Below are positions 33,341 through 42,440 of a stretch of DNA of 64,000 nucleotides, one piece after another. The stretch comes from SHAN690 sp038131955 (GTDB lineage Bacteria > Bacteroidota > Bacteroidia > Flavobacteriales_G > Salibacteraceae), in assembly GCA_038131955.1 (NCBI GenBank), contig JAYPQK010000001.1:124001-188000 (forward strand). Reading direction: 5' to 3'. The notes below the pieces were generated by a model. The model saw nothing but the letters and a program-made list of their open reading frames with translations. It had not been told where the DNA came from and did no database searches. Numbering within the stretch: position 1 is the stretch's first letter; the number at the start of each line of letters is the position of its first letter. A program made the position numbers and the translations under genes.

Positions 33341-33868
33341 TTAATTCAGAATAACCTTGTATTGGTTAGCTCTACCAGCCTGAGACACAACTATGGTGTA
33401 TTGCCCTGTTGCGAACTTACTTAGATCAATCTCATGATTGGATTGATTGAGTATTAGGTTGCTTTGAGTTAATACCAGCCTTCCATCGTTGGCATATACT
33501 CTGACCTCTACTTGTTCAAGTCTACCTTGATTCAGTGTTAGATTGACTTTATCTCTTGTGGGGTTAGGAAACAAATTGATGTGCTCTGAGAGAATGAGAT
33601 GGTCTATTCCTGTAAGCCACAGTGTAATGACTTGCGAGGTAGAGTCCAAGCAGCCTTGTTCTACCGTCTGAATGACGCTGATCTGCCCTGAGAGTGAGTC
33701 CTGACTCCATGTTACCTCTGCGTTTGCGCCATTAGCTGAAAGGGTTCCGTTGACCACACTCCACTGGTATACCGCTCCCGCAATAGAATCGACATAGTAA
33801 GAATGAACCGCACCTTGGGGTAAAGAATCTGTTCCTTGGATTGCACTTACCTCGAATAGAGTATCCAT
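33341..33868 (-). CDS. C-terminal part of a HYR-repeat T9SS surface protein (frameshifted from 33919)
   Basis: 175 residues holding an Ig/PKD-like module (GAVHSYYVDSIAGAVYQWSV, LSGQISVIQTVEQGC) and a type A sorting domain (INLFPNPTRDKVNLTLN, GQYTIVVSQAGRANQYKVIL). The first ATG is internal: upstream codons in this frame, read from about 33905, give GVDPSGNTTIDSFTIEV, the expected continuation of the HYR repeat that stops at 33919 in another frame. One missing base near 33915 would join the two into one protein of about 925 residues. Confidence 0.75.
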   Translation of the reverse strand: MDTLFEVSAIQGTDSLPQGAVHSYYVDSIAGAVYQWSVVNGTLSANGANAEVTWSQDSLSGQISVIQTVEQGCLDSTSQVITLWLTGIDHLILSEHINLFPNPTRDKVNLTLNQGRLEQVEVRVYANDGRLVLTQSNLILNQSNHEIDLSKFATGQYTIVVSQAGRANQYKVILN

Positions 33869-33918
33869 TACCTCTATGGTAAATGAGTCGATAGTGGTAT
33901 TACCCGATGGATCAACTC

Positions 33919-36117
33919 CTAAAGAGCAACTGTGTTGGTTCCTTCATGATCACAAGTGAAATCACTTTGAGACAGACTTAAGTCTACACTACAGTTATCA
34001 CTTGAACCATTATCTGCTTGTCCAGCTGTAATACTAACCATGCCCGCCGCATCTAGATAGACGGTTATGTTCTGACTTATCACCGAAGGAGAGATCGTGT
34101 CCAGTACAGTGATATCAGCTGTGACAGATGAGCTATTGCCTGATGGGTCAACCGCTGTGAGGGTGACTACATTGACTCCCGTATCAGAGCAATCAAAGTC
34201 AGTTTGATCTAGGTAGAGAGAATCCACACTACAGTTGTCCGATGAGCCATTGTCTACCTGTGCTGCAGTGATGCTAGCTGCACCCGTTGCATCTAGATAA
34301 ACGGTTAGGTTCTGACTTATCACCGAAGGAGAAATCGTATCCAACACGGTGATATCAGCTGTTGCCGATGAGCTATTGCCTGATGGATCAACCGCTGTGA
34401 GGGTGACTACATTGACTCCCGTATCAGAGCAATCAAAGGCAGTTTGATCTAGGTAGAGAGAATCCACACTACAGTTGTCCGATGAGCCATTGTCTACCTG
34501 TGCTGCAGTAATGCTTGCTGCACCCGTTGCATCTAGATAAACGGTTAGGTTCTGACTTATCACCGAAGGAGAAATCGTATCCAACACGGTGATATCAGCT
34601 GTTGCCGATGAGCTATTGCCTGATGGATCAACCGCTGTGAGGGTGACTACATTGACTCCCGTATCAGAGCAATCAAAGGCAGTTTGATCTAGGTAGAGAG
34701 AATCCACACTACAGTTGTCCGATGAGCCATTGTCTACCTGTGCTGCAGTAATGCTTGCTGCACCCGTTGCATCTAGATAAACGGTTAGGTTCTGACTCAC
34801 CACCGAAGGAGAGATCGAATCCAACACAAGTATGGTGTCTGAGATGGTTTGCTCACAGCCATTGGCATCACTTACGGTAACGCTGTAAACACCTGAACCT
34901 AGGGTTGATGTGCTTTGGGTTGTACTGCCATTGCTCCAGAGGAAGGTATATGGGGTAGTTCCTCCGCTCACATCTACACTTGCGAATCCATTAGTATCAT
35001 TCACACAGACAACATTTTGTTGACTATCTATAGCTGAAACTAGGGCTGTTGGTTGTGTTACCAAATAAGACGCATTTGTAGATGCACTATTATTATCCGT
35101 TACCGTAACAGAATACGTTCCGGCAGGCAATCCAGAAATTGAGGAAGTTGAAGCCCCTGTATTCCAGAGATACGTGAACGGAGAAGCCCCTCCTGTCACG
35201 GATGCAGATAATATAGCGGCAGAATCACCAAAACATTGAATCGCTGAATCTTGAGAGATAACTACTGAAAACAATTCAGTTATCGTCACAGAACCATTCC
35301 CAGAATTGAATCCTGCAGTATTTGATTGATTTGTACCATTATTGTATGACCCGCCGCCGCCGCCTGAGCCCCAAGTGCTACCATTCCAACCGTTTCCGCC
35401 TCCTCCGCCGTTGTATCCACCACCACCGCCGCCGGCACCAGAACAACCGCCGCCACCGCCGCCACCACCAAATCCGCCTATGGGTGCACCAGCACTACAG
35501 GAATAGACTGCTGAACCCCCCGCTCCACCAGATAGTGCCTGGACACCACCAGATCCACTGTAGGTGGCAGCACCACCATTTCCACCATTACTAGTCCAGC
35601 CTGCACCTCCACCACCAGCGCCAGGATAGCCTATTCCCGTTGAAATAGGAATTCCACCATTACCTCCAGCCCCATTGGAACCACCGACTCCATTCCCAGA
35701 GCCATTTGTAGAACTAGTAGTAGAAGTGGTCGCTGATCCAGCACCCCCTTGCGAGCCATTAGAATTTCCTGCTCGACCACCGCCTCCACCAGCGGCAATC
35801 ATTAAAGAACCGCTAGACGCTGACCATACGAAAGATCCACCGCCACCGCCGCCAGTATTATTGGACTGGGTAGCTCCCTGACCTCCCACTAAAATTAATA
35901 GTGTATCTGGACCACTAATAAGAAAATCTCCAACAATTTTAGCTCCTAGACCTCCTGAATTTCCTCCTCGACCTCCTCGAGCCTCGATTTCATAAATTCC
36001 AGAATTAAGAATTATAGTGTCAATCTGATTGGAATATGAAAATGTATTTACTACTTGCGAGTGACTGTAAAAATGAACACAAACAACGAATGTGAGGACT
36101 TGGATAATGACTTTCAT
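33919..36117 (-). CDS. HYR-repeat surface protein with glycine-rich (ALK-type) domain, N-terminal part
   Basis: 732 residues. Signal peptide MKVIIQVLTFVVCVHFYSHS is followed at about 25-280 by a glycine-rich domain like PF12810 (IYEIEARGGRGGNSGGLGA, LILVGGQGA, many GGGGG runs). Two SprB repeats (PFTYLWNTGASTSSISGL, PYTFLWSNGSTTQSTSTL) and then four HYR-like modules of 80 residues (DTISPSVISQNLTVYLDATG) follow. The frame ends at GTNTVAL because of an apparent 1-base loss; the C-terminal sorting domain continues at 33868. It is likely a T9SS-secreted adhesin. Confidence 0.8.
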   Translation of the reverse strand: MKVIIQVLTFVVCVHFYSHSQVVNTFSYSNQIDTIILNSGIYEIEARGGRGGNSGGLGAKIVGDFLISGPDTLLILVGGQGATQSNNTGGGGGGSFVWSASSGSLMIAAGGGGGRAGNSNGSQGGAGSATTSTTSSTNGSGNGVGGSNGAGGNGGIPISTGIGYPGAGGGGAGWTSNGGNGGAATYSGSGGVQALSGGAGGSAVYSCSAGAPIGGFGGGGGGGGCSGAGGGGGGYNGGGGGNGWNGSTWGSGGGGGSYNNGTNQSNTAGFNSGNGSVTITELFSVVISQDSAIQCFGDSAAILSASVTGGASPFTYLWNTGASTSSISGLPAGTYSVTVTDNNSASTNASYLVTQPTALVSAIDSQQNVVCVNDTNGFASVDVSGGTTPYTFLWSNGSTTQSTSTLGSGVYSVTVSDANGCEQTISDTILVLDSISPSVVSQNLTVYLDATGAASITAAQVDNGSSDNCSVDSLYLDQTAFDCSDTGVNVVTLTAVDPSGNSSSATADITVLDTISPSVISQNLTVYLDATGAASITAAQVDNGSSDNCSVDSLYLDQTAFDCSDTGVNVVTLTAVDPSGNSSSATADITVLDTISPSVISQNLTVYLDATGAASITAAQVDNGSSDNCSVDSLYLDQTDFDCSDTGVNVVTLTAVDPSGNSSSVTADITVLDTISPSVISQNITVYLDAAGMVSITAGQADNGSSDNCSVDLSLSQSDFTCDHEGTNTVAL
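34081..34800. repeat. Tandem 240-bp HYR-module repeat
   Basis: Three units of exactly 240 bp (80 codons). The unit 34321-34560 and the unit 34561-34800 differ at only about two positions; the first unit differs at several. A fourth, diverged unit lies at 33840-34080. About 160 bp of the same module recurs at 42430-42595 in the adhesin gene. Confidence 0.9.
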
Positions 36118-36349
36118 GATTAATAATGATGTAATTTACTGGAAGTTGCAAAGCTAAGTCATCAACATAATCGGTCTGTCAAATTGTTCTTAATTTTAAC
36201 GTAATTCCTAGATCAATCTTATCGGTAGGAGATTTTTTAGATTAATGACTGGTGAATTGGATCTCGTTAGCTCACACGCGTTCTTTCTTTTTCATCTCTT
36301 TGGTCATCAGCATTTAATAGACTACGCTATTACTGATTATAAGACCCGT

Positions 36350-39085
36350 TTAACGCTTAAAAAATATCAACTCACTTCTGCGGTCCATCGCTCGCAAATT
36401 CGAAGCGCAATCCTCTTCAGAATTGCAACCGCTTACCAACTGCGACTCACCGAACCAAGAAGGTTGGAGTTGCTTTTCAGAAACACCAAGCTGTGTCATG
36501 AACTGCACAATCGCATTGGCGCGCTTCATACTCAAGGTCACATTGTACTGCTTACTACCAGTGAAATCCGTGTGCGACTGGACTTTCAGCCCAACCTCGG
36601 GATGCAGTTTAAGATAGTCTGCTACGTCTGACAATAACTCCAAGTATTTGCTTTCGGGCTGAGCTTGAGCTTGACTGTGATAAACCAGTAGAGCTTGCTT
36701 TCCGTCGCCAATCGAAGGGACCTCAGTCAGGTCTATGACTAATCCAATCCTCACCCGACGAGCCAATTCAATTGGTGTTGCTTCAATTTCACCGATTCCA
36801 CGAGCCTCTACACCATTTTCTCTCCCTACAATTTCAACCACCTTTTCAGCTCTTCGCAAAGCTAAACGCTCATTGTATTCGCTAGCTCCAATGGTGTCAG
36901 CAGCTCCTTCTGCGAAATTCACTTCACACATTCCAGCACTTGCAATCTGTTGCAATTGTCTTCGATCTCGGGGCTCAAGCTGATCACTATCAAATCCAAA
37001 GAAAACATCAACGTACACATCCGATCGAGCGAATGGTCTCTGGACTTTCTCATCCAAATAATCTGCCCCAGATGACTTCTTCTGGTGCGCATTGTTCACA
37101 GGTTTTGCCTCTTCTTCCACCTCCGAAGGTTCTGACCAAATCTGTGCATCATCTTGTGAATCAAGATCATTCAAGGCAACATCAACCTGAATCACCGAAT
37201 CAAGCATCATGGAGTCTTCCCGCTGTGTTAAACTGGCAGGTCGATCTACATCCTCGCGATTGGGGTCAGTTGTTAAAGCCTGTTCATCGACATTGGAAGT
37301 TAAAAGCTTATTGGCATTCTTAATCAAGTCCTCCATAGATTCAAGTTCCTCGGCATCCGTCACCTCAGCCACCAATAACCTAAATTGACCATCTTCTTCA
37401 CTGTACGCAATGCCCTGTTCAACTTTCATAATCATACCATTCGCTAATCGAATCCATTCAAACGGATAATCCTCCAATTCTTCATACGAAATGGTGGAAT
37501 GATCAATTGGATTAATGTACTCAACTAACTTGCCAAGTTGATCGAAGAATTGCACAAAATCGTTCCGCAAGATCACATTTCTCTTAGCGTCAACGAGCAC
37601 GACGCGTGTAAGCCCAGAGATCGCAGGAATAATCCCCTTCGCTTCAGCAACTTCTTTCTCAATAGTCAGGGTCACTAGCTCTCCCATTAAGAACTTTTCA
37701 ATCATGTCGGCTGTGAGGTGGGTGTCGTTTTGCTCCTTCAGCAAGGTCATCACAGCTCTCTCCGAATTGAGCTTTCGGAAAATGAACTCTTCTGCCTCAG
37801 CAATAGCAACGGTCGTCTGTATTTCACCTTGGCGATTCAAGATGCGCATATTGATTTGATCAAATGCCACATCATCCACTATGAAGCGTAACCCTGGTTG
37901 AATATCAAGGTTTCGAATTTGAATAGAACCATCATCTTCAGTAAGGGTCGACCTTAGGATGTCACCTTTTTGATCCAACACATTGAAGGACACGCCGCCT
38001 GGAAGCGCCTGATCGTTTGAATCAACCAAAACTGAATTCAGGTCAAATGTGTTGGACATAACTCCTTCCTCATCGATGTTGATTAGCATTTCGTTCCTGT
38101 CCAGGATTTTCACCATTGAATATGTTTGAGGTGTTTCCACCTCAACGGGGGCTATTCCAGGCTTAACAATGGATGTCTGCATTTTCGGCTGCATGCTTTG
38201 GAGCATATTCATTCGAGGGTCAAACGTGAGGATATCGGTGACCCCAAAATTGAATTGATCTGACGTAAAGAATGCTTTTCCATTAATCCCTGACCAATAA
38301 TAGGCTTCAAAACCTGGAGAATTAAGCATTGAGAGTGGCTCTGGATTTGACCAATTTGTCAAGTCACCATCCAGTGCTTTCGAAGCGAACAAGTCGTAGT
38401 TAGCAGAGTCCCCCTGACCAACCATTCTCGCAAAATAAAGCGTTGAATCCAGTACATTGAAAAATGGCGAAATCTCAGAAGAAGACGTATTGAGAGGCAA
38501 TGACAGCCTTCGGAGCTTTTCAAATTCAGCCTTTTCTTCAATGTATTTTGCAAAGTAGATGTCATCGCTATACCGCTTTGATTCTTCAAAGGTGGCAAAC
38601 ATCATCTTTTGATCAGGTGTGATGAAGAATGAGTAGAACTCTGTTCTTGGGCGGAGGCCCTTTACCTTCACCTGTTCTGGTTTCGACCAAAACCCGTTCA
38701 GTTTAGTGCTCTTGGACAATCCAATTCTGGCGCGTGGATTTTGATTGTATCGTCCAAGCAAATAAAGTATGGTGCCTGAGCTATCAACGCCTACGACCAC
38801 ATTATTAAATTCATCATTAACCGGATGTTTCATGACAACCGGCTGTGACCATTCACCATCTTCATTTACTGCCGAGTATGCAATCTGATCGATTACCACA
38901 CCTGCCTCACGATCATAAATAGGAAAAACGAAGTAAACAATTCTCTGACCATCTAATCCCAGTGGTGCGCCCACATTAAAGGCATTCGTCACATCATCGT
39001 TTAACCATTTATGGATTCCCGGAGATTGGGATAAAATGGTAAGTGAACTTAGGAGGAAGAAAAAGGAAAGCGAGTATTTCAACAT
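36350..39085 (-). CDS. OmpA-family protein of an adhesin-SprF-OmpA cassette
   Basis: A 911-residue protein. Signal peptide MLKYSLSFFFLLSSLTILS precedes a WD40/PD40-like propeller (GFWSKPEQVKVKGLRPRTEF, YSFFITPDQKMMFATFEESK), a central region with a carboxypeptidase-like module, and two OmpA-type domains at about 680-770 and 790-911. The second keeps the peptidoglycan-binding pattern (VQSHTDFTGSKQYNVTLSMK, RRSELIFF). It would link outer-membrane machinery to the cell wall. It is the third gene of an operon with a PorP/SprF protein (22 bp gap) and the giant adhesin, similar to the association of SprF and OmpA-like PorE/SprE partners with T9SS cargo. Confidence 0.85.
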   Translation of the reverse strand: MLKYSLSFFFLLSSLTILSQSPGIHKWLNDDVTNAFNVGAPLGLDGQRIVYFVFPIYDREAGVVIDQIAYSAVNEDGEWSQPVVMKHPVNDEFNNVVVGVDSSGTILYLLGRYNQNPRARIGLSKSTKLNGFWSKPEQVKVKGLRPRTEFYSFFITPDQKMMFATFEESKRYSDDIYFAKYIEEKAEFEKLRRLSLPLNTSSSEISPFFNVLDSTLYFARMVGQGDSANYDLFASKALDGDLTNWSNPEPLSMLNSPGFEAYYWSGINGKAFFTSDQFNFGVTDILTFDPRMNMLQSMQPKMQTSIVKPGIAPVEVETPQTYSMVKILDRNEMLINIDEEGVMSNTFDLNSVLVDSNDQALPGGVSFNVLDQKGDILRSTLTEDDGSIQIRNLDIQPGLRFIVDDVAFDQINMRILNRQGEIQTTVAIAEAEEFIFRKLNSERAVMTLLKEQNDTHLTADMIEKFLMGELVTLTIEKEVAEAKGIIPAISGLTRVVLVDAKRNVILRNDFVQFFDQLGKLVEYINPIDHSTISYEELEDYPFEWIRLANGMIMKVEQGIAYSEEDGQFRLLVAEVTDAEELESMEDLIKNANKLLTSNVDEQALTTDPNREDVDRPASLTQREDSMMLDSVIQVDVALNDLDSQDDAQIWSEPSEVEEEAKPVNNAHQKKSSGADYLDEKVQRPFARSDVYVDVFFGFDSDQLEPRDRRQLQQIASAGMCEVNFAEGAADTIGASEYNERLALRRAEKVVEIVGRENGVEARGIGEIEATPIELARRVRIGLVIDLTEVPSIGDGKQALLVYHSQAQAQPESKYLELLSDVADYLKLHPEVGLKVQSHTDFTGSKQYNVTLSMKRANAIVQFMTQLGVSEKQLQPSWFGESQLVSGCNSEEDCASNLRAMDRRSELIFFKR

Positions 39086-39107
39086 GTTATAAATGCTTAG
39101 TCAGGGA

Positions 39108-40091
39108 TCAAAACTTCAAATCACTGCGCGCAGGAAAAACATAACTCAAGTAAAATTCATGACTCCATCCGAGCTGCCCAGATACACTCAGCACACTGCG
39201 TTCAAGTGCATAGGACCATCTCAATTTATTACTCAGGAAGCTACCAACGGTAACAGAAAAGGCTGCGTTAGCGCGGTAACCTAGCCCAAGCCAAAAACTC
39301 TGTTGGTAAACCGCCCTAAACATTCCGTCTAATTCAATGGGAGCACCTTTGACCATTCTGTTAGAAAGAACGGCATCGATGTCCCATCTTCTATCCAGTC
39401 GATGCGTCACTCCTCCCGTTAACACCAGCGCCCGATCTAACAATAATTTACTGTTCTTATCATTGACCCATGTGGCCCTAAGCGGATCAATCAGTGACGC
39501 TCCCAAGTATGCGTTAGTTGTAAAAATCACACCGTCTACGTTAATTCCAAAAGACTGATGACTTAATCCAGCGACACGCATCATGTCCCATGCCTGATCA
39601 TTTCTTATTAAAAAGTCAATTCTATTCGGGTTGATTTGAAACTTTGCAAAGCGCAAGGTTGGGCCGATCCCCACATACAGTTTTTTACTCAATCTAACCA
39701 CTGGAGACCAGTGCAATTGAGCCTCCATCCTTCCAAATGCGCCAACCTGATCATTGATGACATTGGCAGAAACAGTGTGAAACATCCTTTTGCCTCCAGC
39801 GAGCCCTGTGTTTTGATTGAGCTTTATTCTGCCAGAAAGCAATCTGCTTGATTTTGGTTTCCCAATTGTTCCACCTATCGTCAATATTTGGGTTTGTGGG
39901 CTTTGATCGTGGCTAACCCATTGATTTCGCACGAATACTCCCACCTCCCAGTTATCCCTCAACACCGACAAACTGGGATTCACCAGCTGAGGATTTACGA
40001 ATGTCTGTGAGACTAAAAAATCCTGCTGTGCCTCAGAGAGTTTCGGCAAAAATGCTAGGACAAGCAGTAGTATGATTCCAGCGTTCTTCAT
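39108..40091 (-). CDS. PorP/SprF family outer-membrane protein
   Basis: A 327-residue beta-barrel protein with signal peptide and the family start QQDFLVSQTFVNPQLVNPS, then GRIKLNQNTGLAGGKRMF and the closing YALERSVLSVSGQLGWSHEF. SprF-type proteins are needed to secrete or anchor specific type B CTD adhesins such as SprB, one partner per adhesin. Here it follows by 19 bp a gene ending in a type B CTD, so it is probably its dedicated partner. Confidence 0.9.
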   Translation of the reverse strand: MKNAGIILLLVLAFLPKLSEAQQDFLVSQTFVNPQLVNPSLSVLRDNWEVGVFVRNQWVSHDQSPQTQILTIGGTIGKPKSSRLLSGRIKLNQNTGLAGGKRMFHTVSANVINDQVGAFGRMEAQLHWSPVVRLSKKLYVGIGPTLRFAKFQINPNRIDFLIRNDQAWDMMRVAGLSHQSFGINVDGVIFTTNAYLGASLIDPLRATWVNDKNSKLLLDRALVLTGGVTHRLDRRWDIDAVLSNRMVKGAPIELDGMFRAVYQQSFWLGLGYRANAAFSVTVGSFLSNKLRWSYALERSVLSVSGQLGWSHEFYLSYVFPARSDLKF

Positions 40092-40110
40092 GTCATTTCC
40101 TATTTTTTAA

Positions 40111-42021
40111 TTACCGAATAATGGAGATAGTTCCAGATACCTGTTCACCACCATCGCCTAAATCAATTATAAAGAAGTATGACCCAACTGGCATTTGCTG
40201 CCCTTTGTAGGTGCCATCCCATGGTTCTGCGTAACCAACTGACTCAAACACAGGTAACCCGTACCTATTTACGATGTACACAACAGAATTTGGATAGAGG
40301 TCAATTCCTTCTATGTAGAACACATCATTGACCCCATCACCGTTCGGACTGAACGCTTGTGCAAAATTGATGTCGTGAATCACGGTGATTGAAACCTCGT
40401 CTCGAACCAAACATCCATCAACTGACTCACCGAGCACCTGATACACGATATCAGCCGTTGGGCGTGCTATTGGAGCTTCGCTAATCGGATCATCTAGAAA
40501 ATCAGATGGCTCCCACATGTAATATGCTACCAACGAATCCTTCGGATTCAACTCAATTGGCTCAGCGAAATAAACTGACGTATCAGCTGGGGCCTTTAGA
40601 ACCGGCAATGGATACCGTTCAATTTCGAATTGACAGGTTGATTCATTGCCGCTGACGTCAATCACCTGGTACACAATCGTTGTAACTCCCTCTGGAAAGA
40701 AGGAATTTGGTTCCAGTCCGCTCGTCTGAACTATATCCTGAATTCCACACGCATCTGTGGCGTCAGGTGCTTCAAAATACACGAGTGTATCACACGTTGA
40801 AAAGGACTCTTGGCATTTGATAACAGGTGAGATGGTGTCAACCACATTCACCATAACCTCTTGACTGTCTATGTTTCCAGATTGATCCCGAGCATAGAAG
40901 ATGACGATAGTGGAGTCGCCATGTTGGCAATTCAAACTTGAAACAGCCAAGTAGGTCGAATCAATGAAACAGTTGTCAATTGTACCATCATCCAACATTT
41001 CCGGAGTAATGTGCGCAAAACCATCTTGATCCAGGTACAAGGTTGTGTCGTGGGAGTAAATTGAAGGCGCAATCGTGTCAATCACTTGTACATTGATCAA
41101 AGCACTATTCACGTTGCCACTAGAGTCAACCGCAACCACGGTTACGGAATTATCACCAAGGTCGACGCATCCAAACTCAGTTTGATCCAAGTAAATGGTA
41201 TCGATCCCACAATTGTCATAGCTGCCCAAATCCACATCTTCAATGGTGATTGCAGCCTCTCCACCGTTATCTAGCGCAACCGTGACGTCTTGCAAGAGCA
41301 ATGACGGTCCAATCGTATCCAAGACGACCACATTGAAGACGATGGAATCCGTATTATAGGAGCCATCTATCACAAAGAACGTAACTTCATTAGATCCAAC
41401 CTCATTGCACGAAAACACACTATCCGACAGATCATAATTCACTAGGCCGCAGTTGTCATACGAGCCGCTATCAGCTTGTTCAGGGAGCACGTATCCTAAA
41501 CCGTTGCTGTCTAAGTAAACGACTAAATTCTGCGCAGAGGCGACTGGATAGATGGTATCCACAATGGTGACAAAGACTGAAGCGCTTGTGGCATTCCCAC
41601 TGACATCAATCACCGTCAAGGTGACCTCATTTTGGCCCACATTACTGCAATCAAACGAATCAATACTCAAGTACATGGTATCAATACCACAAGCGTCAGA
41701 AACGATGCTATCAACATCTTGTGGCACAACGAAAGCCATGCCATTTGGATCCAAGGTTACCACCACGTTATTGGTCACTACAAAAGGTGATATGGTATCG
41801 AGCACGGCAACCTCAGCGGTTGTGCTGTCTACGTTTCCATTGTTATCCCAAACGATTAAAGTAACCATCTGTGTACCCGTATCACCGCAATTGAATGAGC
41901 TCGGCACCACCGTCATGGTATCGATTCCACAATTATCAAGAGAGCCGGCATCTATTTCTTGTGAGGTAATGTTTGCATTACCTGCAGCGTCAAGATAAGT
42001 TGTCATATTTTGGGCTATCAC
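40111..42021 (-). CDS. C-terminal part of a giant HYR-repeat adhesin with type B sorting domain
   Basis: 636 residues and no signal peptide; the ATG at 42021 lies inside a HYR repeat. About six diverged HYR-like modules (DTISPFVVTNNVVVTLDPNG, DTIGPSLLLQDVTVALDNGG) are followed by an HYR domain with CQESFSTCDTLVYFEAPDAT and a type B CTD (FAQAFSPNGDGVNDVFYIEG to SGTISIIR). The N-terminal half is most likely the gene at 42377-46495; the two are separated only by the scrambled repeat zone. Together they would form a surface adhesin of over 2,000 residues. Confidence 0.8.
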   Translation of the reverse strand: MIAQNMTTYLDAAGNANITSQEIDAGSLDNCGIDTMTVVPSSFNCGDTGTQMVTLIVWDNNGNVDSTTAEVAVLDTISPFVVTNNVVVTLDPNGMAFVVPQDVDSIVSDACGIDTMYLSIDSFDCSNVGQNEVTLTVIDVSGNATSASVFVTIVDTIYPVASAQNLVVYLDSNGLGYVLPEQADSGSYDNCGLVNYDLSDSVFSCNEVGSNEVTFFVIDGSYNTDSIVFNVVVLDTIGPSLLLQDVTVALDNGGEAAITIEDVDLGSYDNCGIDTIYLDQTEFGCVDLGDNSVTVVAVDSSGNVNSALINVQVIDTIAPSIYSHDTTLYLDQDGFAHITPEMLDDGTIDNCFIDSTYLAVSSLNCQHGDSTIVIFYARDQSGNIDSQEVMVNVVDTISPVIKCQESFSTCDTLVYFEAPDATDACGIQDIVQTSGLEPNSFFPEGVTTIVYQVIDVSGNESTCQFEIERYPLPVLKAPADTSVYFAEPIELNPKDSLVAYYMWEPSDFLDDPISEAPIARPTADIVYQVLGESVDGCLVRDEVSITVIHDINFAQAFSPNGDGVNDVFYIEGIDLYPNSVVYIVNRYGLPVFESVGYAEPWDGTYKGQQMPVGSYFFIIDLGDGGEQVSGTISIIR

Positions 42022-42440
42022 TGAGGGAGAGATCGTATCCAGAACAGTGATATCAGCTGTGACAGATCGGTCCAGTCAGTGATATCAGCTGTGATTCGAT
42101 GGTGACTACATTACCCAGAGCAATCAAATGCAGTTTGATCAAGATACAGTGATATTGTCTACCTGTGTTGCAGTGATGCTAGCTGCAGGGAAAGAGGGTC
42201 GACTTATCACCAGAACAGTGATATCAGCTGTGACAGATGAGCTATTACCTGATGGATCAACCGCTGTGAGGGTGACTACATTGACTCCCGTTTCAGAGCA
42301 ATCAAAGGCAGTTTGATCTAGGTAGAGAGAATCCACACCAGCTGTGATGAGCCATTGGTGACTGCACCTGTTGCATCTAGATAAATTGACTTATCACCGA
42401 AGGAGAAATCGTATCCAAAACCCATTGTTTTTCAGAGCAA
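42022..42440. repeat. Scrambled HYR-module mosaic (probable collapsed repeat)
   Basis: The stretch holds short pieces of the 240-bp HYR module in correct order but with many internal deletions. GATATCAGCTGTGA appears three times, GAGCAATCAAA three times, and a nearly whole partial module lies at 42205-42336. No frame stays open. This pattern is expected when an assembler collapses near-identical tandem units, though real deletion decay is possible. Confidence 0.75.

Noticed and set aside
34081..34800. CRISPR-like direct repeats
   Set aside because: The repeats are 240 bp, contiguous, in frame and encode HYR protein modules; there are no spacers.
35286..35881. Open frames on both strands across the glycine-rich region
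   Set aside because: They are by-products of the GGN/NCC-rich codons of the minus-strand surface protein and have no start context or family pattern.
42139..42336. A separate small gene
   Set aside because: It encodes only a piece of the HYR module inside the scrambled repeat zone and has no signal peptide or valid start.
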